Source: Bromus sterilis
Lineage: Eukaryota > Streptophyta > Magnoliopsida > Poales > Poaceae
NCBI GenBank assembly: GCA_950022295.1
Contig: OX465596.1
Span: 1,984,001 to 2,048,000, forward strand
Length of the DNA stretch: 64,000 nucleotides
Direction: 5' to 3'
The notes beneath the pieces were generated by a model. That model had not been told where the DNA came from and made no database searches. It saw only the letters and a program-made list of their open reading frames with translations. Each line of letters begins with the position of its first letter. The first letter of the stretch is position 1. Below, piece by piece: positions 13,019-24,576 of this stretch. The translations under genes and the position numbers were made by a program.

Positions 13019-15558
13019 AAAAGAATCTCATCCCGAGATTCAGAAGTCTGCGGGAGGAAGGTGGGGTACTCGGTACTAAGACGGTCTTCTCTTTCCCACG
13101 TAGCTTCTCTCTCAGAGTGGTGTGACCATTGCACTTTCAGAAACTTAATCTTCTGACGACGAGTGACACGCTCTGCGGAATCAAGAATACGAACGGGGTA
13201 TTCTCGATAAGAAAGGTCATCTTGGAGATCAACCGTTTCATGGTCGACTTCGCGGATGGGGTCCTTGAAGCAACGCCTGAGTTGGGACACATGGAATACA
13301 TCATGTACTCGGGAAAGGTGCGGGGGTAGTTCAAGTTGGTAGGCAACTTCTCCACGTTTAGAAAGAATGTGGAAAGGTCCGATATAACGTGGGGCCAACT
13401 AGCCTTTGATACCGAAACGTTGGGTTCCCTTCAGAGGAGTAACCCGAAGGTAAGCCTTCTCATCTAGATTGTAGCTCTCTTGCCTATGATGACGATCATA
13501 GTAGGTTTTCTGACGAGACTGGGTTGCTTTCAATTGATCACGAACAATGCGAACTTGCTCTTCTGCTTCCTTGATCATATCCGGTCCAAAGAATTGTCTT
13601 TCACCGGTTTCTGACCAGTTTAGGGGTGTTCGACATCGTCGTCCATATAGGAGTTCAAAAGGAGCCATGTTCAGACTAGATTGGAAACTATTGTTATAAG
13701 CAAATTCGGCAAATGGAAGAGACTTCTCCCAATTCTTTTCAAATGAGATAACACAAGCTCTGAGCATGTCTTCAAGAATTTTGTTAACCCTTTCGACTTG
13801 ACCGCTAGACTGAGGATGGAAAGCTGTACTAAAGGAGAGATGAGTTCCCATAGCATTCTGAAAGCTTCCCCAAAATCTAGAGGTGAAAAGGCTACCACGA
13901 TCAGAATTGATTTCCAAAGGAACACCATGAAGAGACACAATTCTAGAGACATACAAGTCCGCTAACTGGCTAGCAGTTATAGACTCGCGAACTGGAAGGA
14001 AGTGAGCAACTTTGGAAAGCCTATCTATGACAACGAAGATGGCATCGTTTCCTTTCTGGGTTTTTGGAAAGCCGGTGATGAAGTCAATATCGACTTTGTC
14101 CCATTTCCACTCTGGAATAGGCAAAGGTTGAAGTGTACCAGCAGGTCTTTGATGTTCTGCCTTAATGCGACGACAAACATCACATTCGGCAACAAATTGA
14201 GCAATGCCTCTCTTCATCCTAGTCCACCAAAATCTCTGGCGTAGATCACGGTACATTTTTGTGCTACCGGGATGAATCGAGAGGGGTGTGTCATGGGCTT
14301 CCTTGAGGTTGAGTTGCCTTAGTTCCCTATTCTTAGGTACTACCAAACGATTTCCAAAGAATACCGTTCCCTTGCTATCTGTGGAGAAACATTTAGCAAC
14401 TCCGCTAACAATGTTCTCCTTGATCCGGCGAACACCTCGTGCACGCCTTTGGGCAACTATGATTTGATCCTCAAGAGTTGGTTTCGCCGCCAAGGTAGAA
14501 AGATAGCCATGAGGAACAATCTCAAGATTGAGTTTGCAAAATTCCTCATGAAGAAGTGGTTCATACTGTTGTAACATGAGGTTGTTACAATACGACTTAC
14601 GACTTAGTGCATCAGCCATGACATTAGCTTTGCCTGGGGTGTAAGAAATTCCTACGTCGTAATCTTTTATCAACTCAATCCAGCGTCTTTGCCTGAGATT
14701 AAGATCTGGCTGGGTGAAAATGTATTTGAGGCTTTGGTGGTCGGAATAGATCTCGCAACGATTACCAAGGAGGTAATGTCGCCAAGTTGTTAGGGCATGA
14801 ACTACGACAGCGAGTTCAAGGTCATGGGTAGGATAGTTCTCTTCATGTGGCCGCAACTGGCGTGAAGCATAAGCTACCACATGTCTATCTTGCAGAAGTA
14901 TGCATCCTAACCCTTGCCGTGATGCGTCACAATAGATCTCGAAATCCTTTTTGGTGTCTGGAGGCGCAAGTACGGGTGCAGAAGTCAATCTTCTTTTTAT
15001 CTCTTGGAAGATTTCCTCGCACTTGGGAGTCCATAGGAATTTCTTATCTTTCTTGAGGAGTTCAGCTAGAGGCTTTGCAACTTTAGAAAAGTTCTCGACG
15101 AAGCGACGGCAATAGATGGCTAGGCCAAGAAAACTCCTAACTTGCTGAACCGATTCAGGTGGAGTTCAGTCAAGGACGGCCTGAACTCTCTCAGGATTCA
15201 CAGCAATGCCTTTTGCAGAAATCACGTGGCCTAAGTAGGTCACTTCTGGTAGCCAAAATTCACACTTGGAGAATTTAGCATACAGGTGATGCTCTCTAAG
15301 TTTCATCAATACCAGCCTTAGGTGTTCGGCATGTTCTTCTTCGTTCTTCGAGTAGATGAGAATGTCATCGAGATAAACTACAACAAATTTATCTAGGTAC
15401 TCCATGAAGATCGAATTCATCATGCGCGAGAAAGTGGCGGGGGCATTGGTTAAACCAAAGGACATGACGGTGTACTCGTAAAGACCATAACGAGTAGTGA
15501 AAGCCATTTTTGGAATGTCCTCGTTTCGGATTTTGATTTGATGATAACCTAATCTCAA
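13006..15558 (-). pseudogene. Element A pol fragment: RT (part), RNase H, integrase, chromodomain
   Basis: One minus-strand frame runs through the region with two nonsense codons. Reverse transcriptase starts abruptly at LRLGYHQI and includes the catalytic FVVVYLDD box. RNase H follows (IYCDASRQGLG), then integrase with an HHCC finger, the INSDRG and HPQSSGQVERVN motifs of the DDE core, and a C-terminal chromodomain (FLKVQWSHHSEREATWE). A TGA at 15166-15168 replaces a Trp that is TGG in element F. A TAG at 13399-13401 replaces a Lys between integrase core and C-terminal domain. The frame then runs into element B's LTR. Gag, protease and the RT N-terminus are missing, so it cannot be functional. 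Confidence 0.93.
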
Positions 15559-15560
15559 AT

Positions 15561-17027
15561 GGTTGCTGAACCCTAAGGTAAGCTTACGGGTCGGTGATCA
15601 ACACTCGCCGTTTGGCTGATTCTGGCTCGCTTTATAGGCTATTGCTCACCGTTTTGAGGTCCTAGAGCGATTTCCACGATTGGCGAACCCCTCGGCGTTT
15701 TCACGTGTCGCTTATTAACACTCGCAGTTTTGGCTGATTGTGGCCCGTTTCATGGGTTGTTGCTCAACGTTTTGGGGTTACGGAGCGATTTCCATGGTTG
15801 CGAAACCCCAAGGTGCGCTTACGTGTAAGTGATCAACACTTACCGTTTTGGCTGATTCTGGCCCATTTCGTGGACTATTTACTCACCGTTTTGGGGTCCG
15901 GAAGCGATTTCCATGCTTGGGAACCCCCAAGGTGCGCATACGTGTCGGTGATCAATACTCATCGTTTTGGTCGATTCTGGCCCGTTTCATGGGCCATTGC
16001 CCACCGTTTTCGGTCCTAGAGCGGTTTCCACGGTTGAGGAACCACGAGGCACGCTTACGTGTCGATCATCAACAATCACAATTTTGGCTGATTCTGGCCC
16101 GGCTCGTGGACTATTACCCACCGTTTTGGGGTCCCGGCGCGATTTCCACGATTGATGAACCCCGAGGTGCATTTATGTGACGGTTATCATCACTGGAGTT
16201 TTGATAGATTCTGACCCATTTTATAGGCTATATATGATCAACATTTTGGGGTCCCAGAGATATTTTCACGATTAGCGAAATCCCAAGGTGAGCTTACGTA
16301 TCGGTCATCAACACTCACACTTTTGACCGATTCTGGTCCATTTCGTGGACTATTACTCACCGTTTTGGGGGCCCGGAGCGATTTCCATTGTTGCAAAACC
16401 CCAAGGTGCGCTTACGTGTCGGTGATCAATACTCCCTGTTTTGGTCGATTTTGGCCCGTTTCATGGGCTATTGCTCACCGTTTTGGCCCGTTTTGGCCCG
16501 TTTTTTGGACTATTGCTCACCGTTTTGGGGTCCTAGAGTAGTTTCCACGATAGATTAACAACGAGGCGCATTTACGTGTCGATCATCAAAAATCACAATT
16601 TTGGCTGATTCTGGCTCGTTTCTTGGTCTATTACTAACCGTTTTGGGGTGTTGTCGTGACTTCCACGATTGACGAACCTCGTGGTGCGTTTACGTGTCGG
16701 TTATCAACACTGAAATTTTGGCAGATTCTAACCTGTTTTACAGGCTATTGCTCACCCTTTTGTGGTCCCAGAGCAATTTTCACGATTAGCGAAACCGTCG
16801 GTACGTTTGCGTGTTGGTCATTAACACTCGTATTTCTGGCCGATTCTGGCTCGTTTAATGGACTATTCCTCACCGTTTTGCGGTCCCAAAGTGGTTTCCA
16901 TGATTAATGACCCTGAGGTGTGTTTACGTGTCGGTCATCAATAATAGTTGTCTCGGCTGATTCTGGCTCGTTTCATGGAGTATTACACACCATTTTGGGG
17001 TCCCGGAGCTATTTCGATGATTGTGAA
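15561..17027. repeat. Satellite block S1, pSc119.2-like tandem array
   Basis: About 12 diverged monomers of roughly 118-120 bp run head to tail. Monomers alternate between versions with catgggctattgctcac and versions with gtggactattactcacc. The motif matches the 118-bp pSc119.2 family known from rye and wheat B-genome subtelomeric regions, recognised from memory. It starts abruptly at the truncated end of element A and stops at the solo LTR. It carries diagnostic higher-order landmarks, such as a shortened monomer at 16479, in the same order and spacing as in block S3. Confidence 0.9.
17023..17027. repeat. TSD gtgaa of solo LTR C (second copy 21082-21086)
   Basis: An exact 5-bp duplication flanks the LTR. 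The uninterrupted sequence gtgaaacccc is seen at the equivalent satellite position 59226. Confidence 0.93.
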
Positions 17028-20000
17028 TGTCGGGACCCGGGGTTAGCGTATGAAAGTCCCGCTACGACATAGTCATATGGAGAGCCAAGAACCGTACCCA
17101 CTTGTCTAAGCAGACAAGGCCAAGCACAGAACGTTCTCGGAAAGCATCGTACGTGAGGGGTATCCCATTCAGGACGGATGATCAACTGAGATGGGTCCTC
17201 ATCGTCCGCACACAAGTCTAATGATATGGGTGATGAACTCCCATATTCATAGACAAGTCGCCTCAACCATACTATCGACTATCTCATAACTCTTACATAG
17301 ACTTACTCCATCCCGATCACTTAGTCGGGGTCTAGGGCGAACTCAATCATACCACAAAGTGTGCACGAGACGGAGTCTCGAGCAATCGCATCGTGATGCC
17401 ACAAGCTGCGCACATCTAAGGGCCACTTGGTGTATGAAAGACCGCCAGCTAGATCACAACTAAGGTCTCGAAAACCCATACAAAGACTTGCATGTTATAA
17501 ACATACACGCAGCACACATGCCTTGTATGAACATCAGGTATCATTGCAATCCTCTACAAAGTATACATTTTATTGATAACTCTTACAGAGTGCACACAGA
17601 TATCACAAGTATGTGATCCAACATTACAACAGACAAGCGGAAGAAAAGTATGCCTGAGTACAGACAAGTTTAACAAATGACTTAAGAAGCCTTATTTAAA
17701 CACAAGCCCTCCACGAGGGAACCAGTCGTCTGACTGGGACTAGACTAGCTTGATCTTTAGTCGTCGAGCTCGATGAAGAAGCCACCTTCGGGGTCAGTGG
17801 GTTCATCTAAAACATAGAATAAGAAAACGTGAGTACAAAGTCGTACTCAGCAAGACTTACATAGGAGCTATACTACTCATGCACATATATCAAGGTAAAG
17901 GGAGGTGGGGTTCACTTGCAGAAGTGCCAGCTTTGACTTGGCTAGTCCTGAACTATGAGTACCAGACTTGAGGTAAGAAGCGTACACGAGTCCACTACTT
18001 TCTCCAACCAATTACACCACTATGGTGCCTTCCTCGACTTCCCCACGAGAAAGCACGCCATAGCACTCACACTTATCTTGGTGTGTTTTAGAAGTATCCA
18101 GTTCAAGTTGTCTAATAATCAAGCTAAGCTTTCCAAGCAGTCCATAACCGCGGACACGGCTATTCGAATAGTTTTGTTAACCCTGCAGGGGTGTACCGCT
18201 ACACACACATGATCATCATTTACTGCCTTTGATCTCGACACCATTCAAGGGGTGCCAGCAAGGATGCTCACCACAACTGTTACCTCATAGCCGATCTAGT
18301 CCGAGAAAGCCGCCTACCTGGGTTGGCTACCACTATCGTGAACCCGGCCGGTTTACCGAAGTGGACCCAGATGATGTGTGCGTAGTGCATAAGCCGGTCT
18401 CGGATGAGCCGTTCTCTCACTTAGCAGCCAGGCCACAAACCTTCCAGAACTCCGAACTATTGCGACATCTGGACATCTATAGGGATGAGTTAATAGGTTG
18501 AGAGGGGTCAGTGAGCCCAATGTGTGGTTGTACTCTTCATCTTGGATCACCACACAAGAACTCGGACTTAGGGGGGTGTTCAACGAGACAACCCACTGTG
18601 TACTCCTACACAGCCTCTCATCGTTCACCTTGTATTAGGGTAGATTCACCAAAACCTTTCCACCAACATCAACATGATCACTACCATTCTGACTCACATA
18701 ACAGTAACATCATTGTATCACTCTAAGCATGCAATAAGCAGTAACAATTGCAGGGGCCACATGATATCAATCAACTCCTACATTTGCTAGGATTGTGGTT
18801 TGCTTACTACTGTGACAAAATGATAAGTCATGTAAAGGAATGGGTTCATCTATGCGGTAGAAACGCATCATGGTAATCATCCTAAAAAATGCATAAGCGA
18901 GACATGAGAGGGAAGTGGGATTTTATCGACATGATCAATGGGGGTTTGCTTGCCTTGCTGACGAGGTTCGGGTTCGGGGTCTTCAACGAAGGGGGCAGCC
19001 TCCTAATCCGGTTCCACCTCTACTCGGCAAACAACAAACAAGGTAGCAAAGTAAATACAATGCACAAACACATGGTTGAAGGTTGAAACTTGATGTATAT
19101 GTTTCTGATGTGTGAGTCAATTCCATTTAATTGGAGTATATTGCAAATGAATTGCAAATTCAAACTCCAATTCGAATTCATTTTAGCCAAGTTACAATTG
19201 ACATTGTTTGACCAAGTTAAACCATTTTGAAATGTGTATGATATGCCTCTGAAGTTCAAGTATAATGTGATATGTTGACATGGTTCAAAATGCAAAAGCA
19301 TTTGAAATGAAATTGATTTAATTCCATTTAAACCAAATAGAAAATGCTACTGGTCACATTCTAAATTCAACTCAAACATGGTTGAAAGTTGGATATTTGG
19401 ATAGCTTATTTTCTCCTGATCATTTTTCATATATTATTTGTTAAATTTGGAGTTAATATGAATTTTCTATGAATTTCCAAAGTTTGGGGTAATTTCCGCC
19501 TTTTCTGGAATTGTTTTATTCAAATTAACATTTACTGCGTCAGCATGACCTCATGCTGGCGTCAGGGGGCCACTGACAAGGGGGTGCCACCTGTAAGTGT
19601 CACTGTGTTAATTAAATTGATTTAAAACGTTTTTTAAAACTAAACAGAGGAGATTAGCAGGGCTGGGCCCACATGTCAGCCTCACTTGGAGTGGGATTAG
19701 CACTAAGATAATCACGGCCACGTTGGCCTTGCCGGCGGCTAGCCGCCGGTGACGTCCAGACGCGGCGGCGTCCACGGAGACGGCGGCTCCGGCCACCATT
19801 TGGTACGCCGCGACCACCAAACGGGAGCCCTGGCACGCACGCTTCATCTGAGACAGACGAGCAGCACGGGGGCTCACCGGAAGGACGTCGGCGACGAGCA
19901 AAGGCGGCGGCAGCAGCACGGTCGTGGTGCAGATCTTGCTGTGGTGCACCATTTGAGCCACGGTTGGGCGCGTTCGAAGCAACAGTTCACGGTGGTTGCG

Positions 20001-21081
20001 AAGGACAAGATGGTGAGGACGATTGCTTAGCGCAGGCTCGTCGACGACGAGCACGACGGCTCTGCACTACGGCGTTCATGGAAACTCGAGCTAGAGGAGG
20101 GGAAAGGAGCCGCGGCTTGAAGGGAAATGCTCACCAGACGCTGGTGAACACGTTGGAGCAGGCGTCGGAGGCGGGGAGGTTACGGCGGCGGTGAATCGAT
20201 CAACTCGAGCTCCGGCGGCCGGCAGCGATCCAATGAAGCGTGCGTCTCTTCAGGGCCGAATTGAAGCTCCAGCTTCTGCGAGAAGAGGAAGTCGATGGCG
20301 AGGAGCACGTTGGACTTGCTTGCTCGAGCCCTAGGTGTCGTTGGCCGTGGAAACCATGGCGGGGCGCTCCGGCGAGTCTTCGGGAGGTGGAGAAATCGGG
20401 CGAGGGAGAAGGGGAGGGTGTCCGTGGAGAGGGGGAATGGATCGGGGAGGCTTCTGGGCGTCTCCAGGACACGTAGAAGGTGACGGGGAAGCAGCTGCGT
20501 GGCCAGGGCATTGCGGTGGCGGCGGCGGCCTCGGCATGCCTGGGGAAGACGACAAGCGTCCAGGTGGGCTTGGGCCAGGGGGCGTTGAGTTGGGCCAGAA
20601 GCGAGGTAAGCCCTTTTCCCTTTTTCTGTTTCTTTTTCTTTTCTGTAATTTGTTTTGGTTAACTGAAATAAATAGCAAACCATTTTATTAAATGCTCATA
20701 ATTTTTATATGGCCTCACCAAATAATATACTAGCCACTTATAAATTTTGAACATTTTTAAAATTCAAATAATTTGAACTTTAAATCAAATAGTGGTTTTT
20801 GATTAATTCCAAGGCACAGTTTGGAATATTTGAAAAATCCAAGAGCATGGGGTGGGTCCCACATCACTTGATATGTGATCACACTCATTTATAAGACTTT
20901 TCAAAAATCTAACATGAATTTTTGGAGAAGATTTTTATCTGGCCTTTTGAATTAATTCGTCTGGGGGGGTTCCTTCTCCCATTTTGCTTTTGAATTTGAT
21001 TTCAATGACTTCTTTTGAATTTTTTATCATGATGCAAGATGACTTTGATCCTAGCACATTACCTAACAAAGGGTTCTGACA
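17028..21081 (-). mobile_element. Element C: solo LTR of the element A family
   Basis: This is a complete 4054-bp LTR with plus-strand ends TGTCGGGACCC and TTCTGACA. It is flanked by exact TSDs and by satellite on both sides, with no PBS, PPT or internal sequence. It is the standard product of recombination between the two LTRs of one element. The satellite's higher-order phase resumes exactly after it: the landmark at 21341 lies 259 bp past the TSD, as does 59485 past 59226. It contains the same 18-bp palindrome as element A. No coding capacity is supported. Confidence 0.95.
19732..19749. repeat. 18-bp LTR palindrome, copy in solo LTR
   Basis: It is identical to the palindrome at 2421-2438. 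Confidence 0.85.
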
Positions 21082-22937
21082 GTGAAACCCCAAGGTGCGC
21101 TTACGTTCCGGTGATCAACACTCGCCAGTTTGGCCGATTCTGGCCCGTTTCATGGGCTATTGCTCACTGTTTTGGGGTCCTAGAGCGGTTTCCGCGGTAG
21201 ATGAACCACGAGGCGTGTTTACATGTTCATTATCAACAATCACAGTTTTGGCTTATTCTGGCCCGTTTCGTGGACTATTACTCACCGTTTTGGGGCCCGG
21301 AGTGATTTGCATGGTTGATGAACCACAAGGTGCGCTTACGGGTCGGTGATCAACACTCACCCTTTTGGCCGATTTTGCCCTGTTTTATAGGCCATTGCTC
21401 ACCGTTTGGAGGTCCAGGAGCGATTTCCATGATTGGCGAATCCCTTGGCGTGTTTACGTGTCGATCATTAACACTCGCAGTTTTGGCAGATTGTGGCCCG
21501 TTTCATGGGCTGTTGCTCACCGTTTTGGGGTCATAGAGCGATTTCCTTGGTTGCGAAACTCCAAGGCGTGCTTACGTGTCAGTGATCAACACTCACCATT
21601 TTGGATGATTCTGGCCCATTTCGTGGACTATTACTCACCGTTTCGCGGTACCGAAGCGATTTCCATGGTGGCGAAACCACAAGGTGCGCTTACATGTCGT
21701 TAACCAATACTGGTCGTTTGGCCCGATTGTGGCTCGTTTCATGGGCTATTGCTCACCATTTTGGGGTCCTAGAGCGGTTTCCACGGTTGATGAACCATGA
21801 GGCACGTTTATGTGTCGATCATCACAAATCACAATTTTGGCTGATTCGGGCGTGTTTCTTGGACTATTATTCACCGTTTTTTGGTCCCAGCGCGATTTCC
21901 ACGACTAATGAACCCCGAGGTGCGTTGATGTGTCGGTTATCAACACTGGAGTTTTGGTAGATTCTGACCCGTTTTATAGGCTATTGCTCACCGTTTTGGG
22001 GTCCCAGAGCTATTTTCACGATTAGTGAAACCCCAAGGTGAGCTTACGTGTCAGTCATCAACACTCACCGTTTTGACAGATTCTGGCCCATTTCATGGAC
22101 TATTATTCACAGTTTGGTGTCCCGGAGCGATTTCCATGGTTGCGAAACCCCAAGGTGCGCTTACGTATCGATGATCAATACTCACCATTTTGGCTGATTC
22201 TGACCCGTTTCATGGGTATTGCTCACTGTTTTGGGGTCCTAGATCAGTTTCCACGATTGATGAACCACGAAGCGGGTCTACGTGTTGATCATCAACAATC
22301 ACAGTTTTGGCTCATTCTGGCCCGTTTCGTGGACTATTACTCACTACTTTGGGGCCCCGGAGCGATTTCCATGGTTGCTGAACCCTAAGGTAAGCTTACG
22401 GGTCGGTGATCAACACTCGCCGTTTTGCCGATTCTGGCTCGCTTTATATGTTATTGCGCACAGTTTTGAGGTCCCAGAGCGATTTCCACGATTGGCGAAC
22501 CCCTCGGCGTTTTTACGTGTCGCTCATTAACACTCACAGTTTTGGCTGATTGTGGCCCGTTTCATGGGCTCTTGCTCACCGTTTTGGGGTTACGGAGCGA
22601 TTTTCATGGTTGTGAAACCCCAAGGTGCGCTTACGTGTAAGTGATCAACACTCACCGTTTTGTCTGATTCTGGCCCATTTCGTGGACTATTTACTCACCT
22701 TTTTGGGGTCCCGAAGCGATTTTCACGATTAGAGAAACCCCAAGGTGAGCTTCCGTATCAGTCATCAACAATCACAGTTTTGACCGATTCTGGTCCATTT
22801 CGTGGACTATTACTCACCGTTTTGGGGGCCCAGAGCGATTTCCACGGTTGCGAAACCCTGGTAGATTCTGGCCCGTTTTATAGGCTATTGCTCACCGATT
22901 TGGGGTCCGAGAGCTATTTTCACGATTAGTGAAACCC
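21082..22937. repeat. Satellite block S2, pSc119.2-like
   Basis: About 15-16 monomers continue block S1 in phase. Around 22717 and 22858 the monomer order jumps relative to S1 and S3, indicating internal deletions; the piece after 22717 resembles S1 around 16262-16390. The block ends at the aaccc TSD of element D. Confidence 0.9.
22933..22937. repeat. TSD aaccc of element D (second copy 57433-57437)
   Basis: An exact 5-bp duplication occurs in the satellite context gattagtgaaaccccaagg, which is intact at 60141-60159. Confidence 0.93.
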
Positions 22938-24561
22938 TGATACGGTGAGGATAGTTCTCTCACTCCTCATTGGTTACCCCAAGTGGAAGGTGAGATGTAG
23001 CATAACAGAAAATTTCCCTCGGTGAAGATACTAAGGTTATCGAACCAGTAGGACTCAAGAGATACAAGTAGGTGACAACAGCGCCAGAAATTAGCTTGAT
23101 AACTAGGGTGTTGTCTTGGACCTGCACACAGCAACAAATAACTTTGCTCCCAACGAGTACAGAGGAGTTGTCAATTCCTCCGGCCTTGTCGTTTACAAAG
23201 GATCAACGCAAGAGATAAAAGGGTACAAAGGAAAGTAAAGCTGAAAGTAAATTGAGGGTGTGAACAATAATGTGAAGATGGACCGGGGTCCCGTGATTTT
23301 CACTAGTGATGTATCTCTCCCAAAAGACGATAAAAGTTCTAGCGAGCTAAACAAATCACAGTTGGGAAATTGACAGGATTATGAAGGCACCGCAATGCTA
23401 AGTATGCTGCAAAGAAAGGAAGGGCTCAAAAGCAATGGGAAGTACGCCAAGGTAAGTAGACCGAAATCCATCTGCATCTACTACGAATCATCCACCTTGA
23501 GATATCTATCGAACAACTCGCTGGTATTAAGTTGCGAATCCCACCCAAAGTGTAAACTCAAAGCAACAGACAACTGCATTAAAAGAACTTTGCGTAAAGT
23601 AAACAATCATTGCAGCCGCAGGTACAAGCACCGTTGTTTTATCCCTGGTGGCAACAACACATCCCCTAGTCTCATGTTTCTGTCACTCAAGCTAGACATC
23701 AAGGGGCTGAACCCACAATCGAGCATAACACTCTCTCTTGGAGTTGCAAATAAAATACTTGGCCAAAGCAAATACCGCAACGGAGAACATGCAAGAATTT
23801 ACTAAAGAACAAAATATAAAAGAGAAGAACTAAATATATTTCTCATCACAATCTGAACATAGTCTCATAATCCATCAGATCCCAACAAACTCAGCATAGC
23901 AACAGCAGAAATTACATAGATGCCTCGATCATGTGAGGCAGCTCACGAGGACTCGAAAGTGGAAGCACAAAGAAGGGAGAGATAGATCACATAGCTACTG
24001 GTCAAGGACCCATGGTCCAAGGGAAACTACTCACGGTACATACGGGAGGCGTCCATGGCTATGGATGGTCTCCCGGAGGGGGTATCTTCTCCCGGCAGCC
24101 CCGATCTTGAAACGGCGGTGGCGGCGGTACAGAGTGGAGTTCGCGAGAAAGAGATCGATCTTAGGGGTTTCCACCCCGAGGGGTAAATATAGGTGAAGGG
24201 GGGCGTCGAGGGGACCCACGAGGCAGTCAGGAGGGTGCCTGGCGCGGCCCAGGGTGGGGCCGCGCCACCTGCCCTCCTGGATGCCTGGTGGTGGCCCCCC
24301 TTCCGTTTCTTGGTGATTCCGGAAGCTTCCGTCGCGCTGATTTTTTATCTGATTTTCCGAGATTTTTTGGAGCACTTTTAATGGCCGGAAAACCTGAAAT
24401 ACAAAAACAGCAGAAAACAGAAACTGGCAACTGGGTGCACTGAGTTAATAGGTTAGTCCAAATAGGTTCAAAAGTGTATGAAAGTTCAAGCAAAACATGG
24501 CAAAGTCACACAAAACATGCATGGAGCAAGCAGAAATTATAGATACGTTTGGGACGTATCA
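22938..24561 (-). repeat. 3' LTR of element D
   Basis: This 1624-bp LTR starts TGATACGG and ends GACGTATCA on the plus strand. In element sense it opens with the inverted repeat GATACG-N7-CGTATC. It pairs with 55782-57432, which has a small extra segment near 56940. Confidence 0.93.
24241..24266. repeat. GC-rich hairpin (9-bp stem, 8-nt loop) in element D LTR
   Basis: GGCGCGGCC and GGCCGCGCC pair perfectly around an 8-nt loop. The same stem recurs in element E's LTRs and internal region. The copy in D's other LTR (57112-57137) has one CG-to-CA mismatch. Confidence 0.85.
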
Positions 24562-24576
24562 ACATCCCCAAGCTTA
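24562..24576 (-). other. Polypurine tract of element D
   Basis: The minus strand reads TAAGCTTGGGGATGT immediately before the 3' LTR. Confidence 0.85.

Larger units (their letters stand above)
1..15560 (-). mobile_element. Element A: truncated Ty3/gypsy chromovirus, interrupted by a copia element
   Basis: Read on the minus strand this is the 3' part of a gypsy element: reverse transcriptase from its middle onward, RNase H, integrase, chromodomain, PPT and 3' LTR. The left end of the LTR lies outside the window; comparison with the solo LTR at 17028 shows about 280 bp missing. At 15560 the element stops abruptly inside reverse transcriptase and satellite begins, so gag, protease, the RT N-terminus and the 5' LTR are lost. 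Element B (3780-13005) splits it at the PPT/LTR boundary. Gene order with integrase after RNase H places it in Ty3/gypsy, and the chromodomain makes it a chromovirus. The roughly 4-kb LTR suggests the Tekay/Del branch, which is inference. Confidence 0.9.

Noticed and set aside
1..21081. LTRs at 1-3773 and 17028-21081 as the 5' and 3' LTRs of one element
   Set aside because: The right LTR has satellite on both sides, its own exact TSD, and no PBS on the side where it would be needed. Satellite also separates it from the truncated pol at 15560.
15561..22937. CRISPR-like array or short direct repeats in the satellite
   Set aside because: Repeats of about 118 bp follow one another with no unique spacers in a plant genome; this is ordinary satellite DNA.
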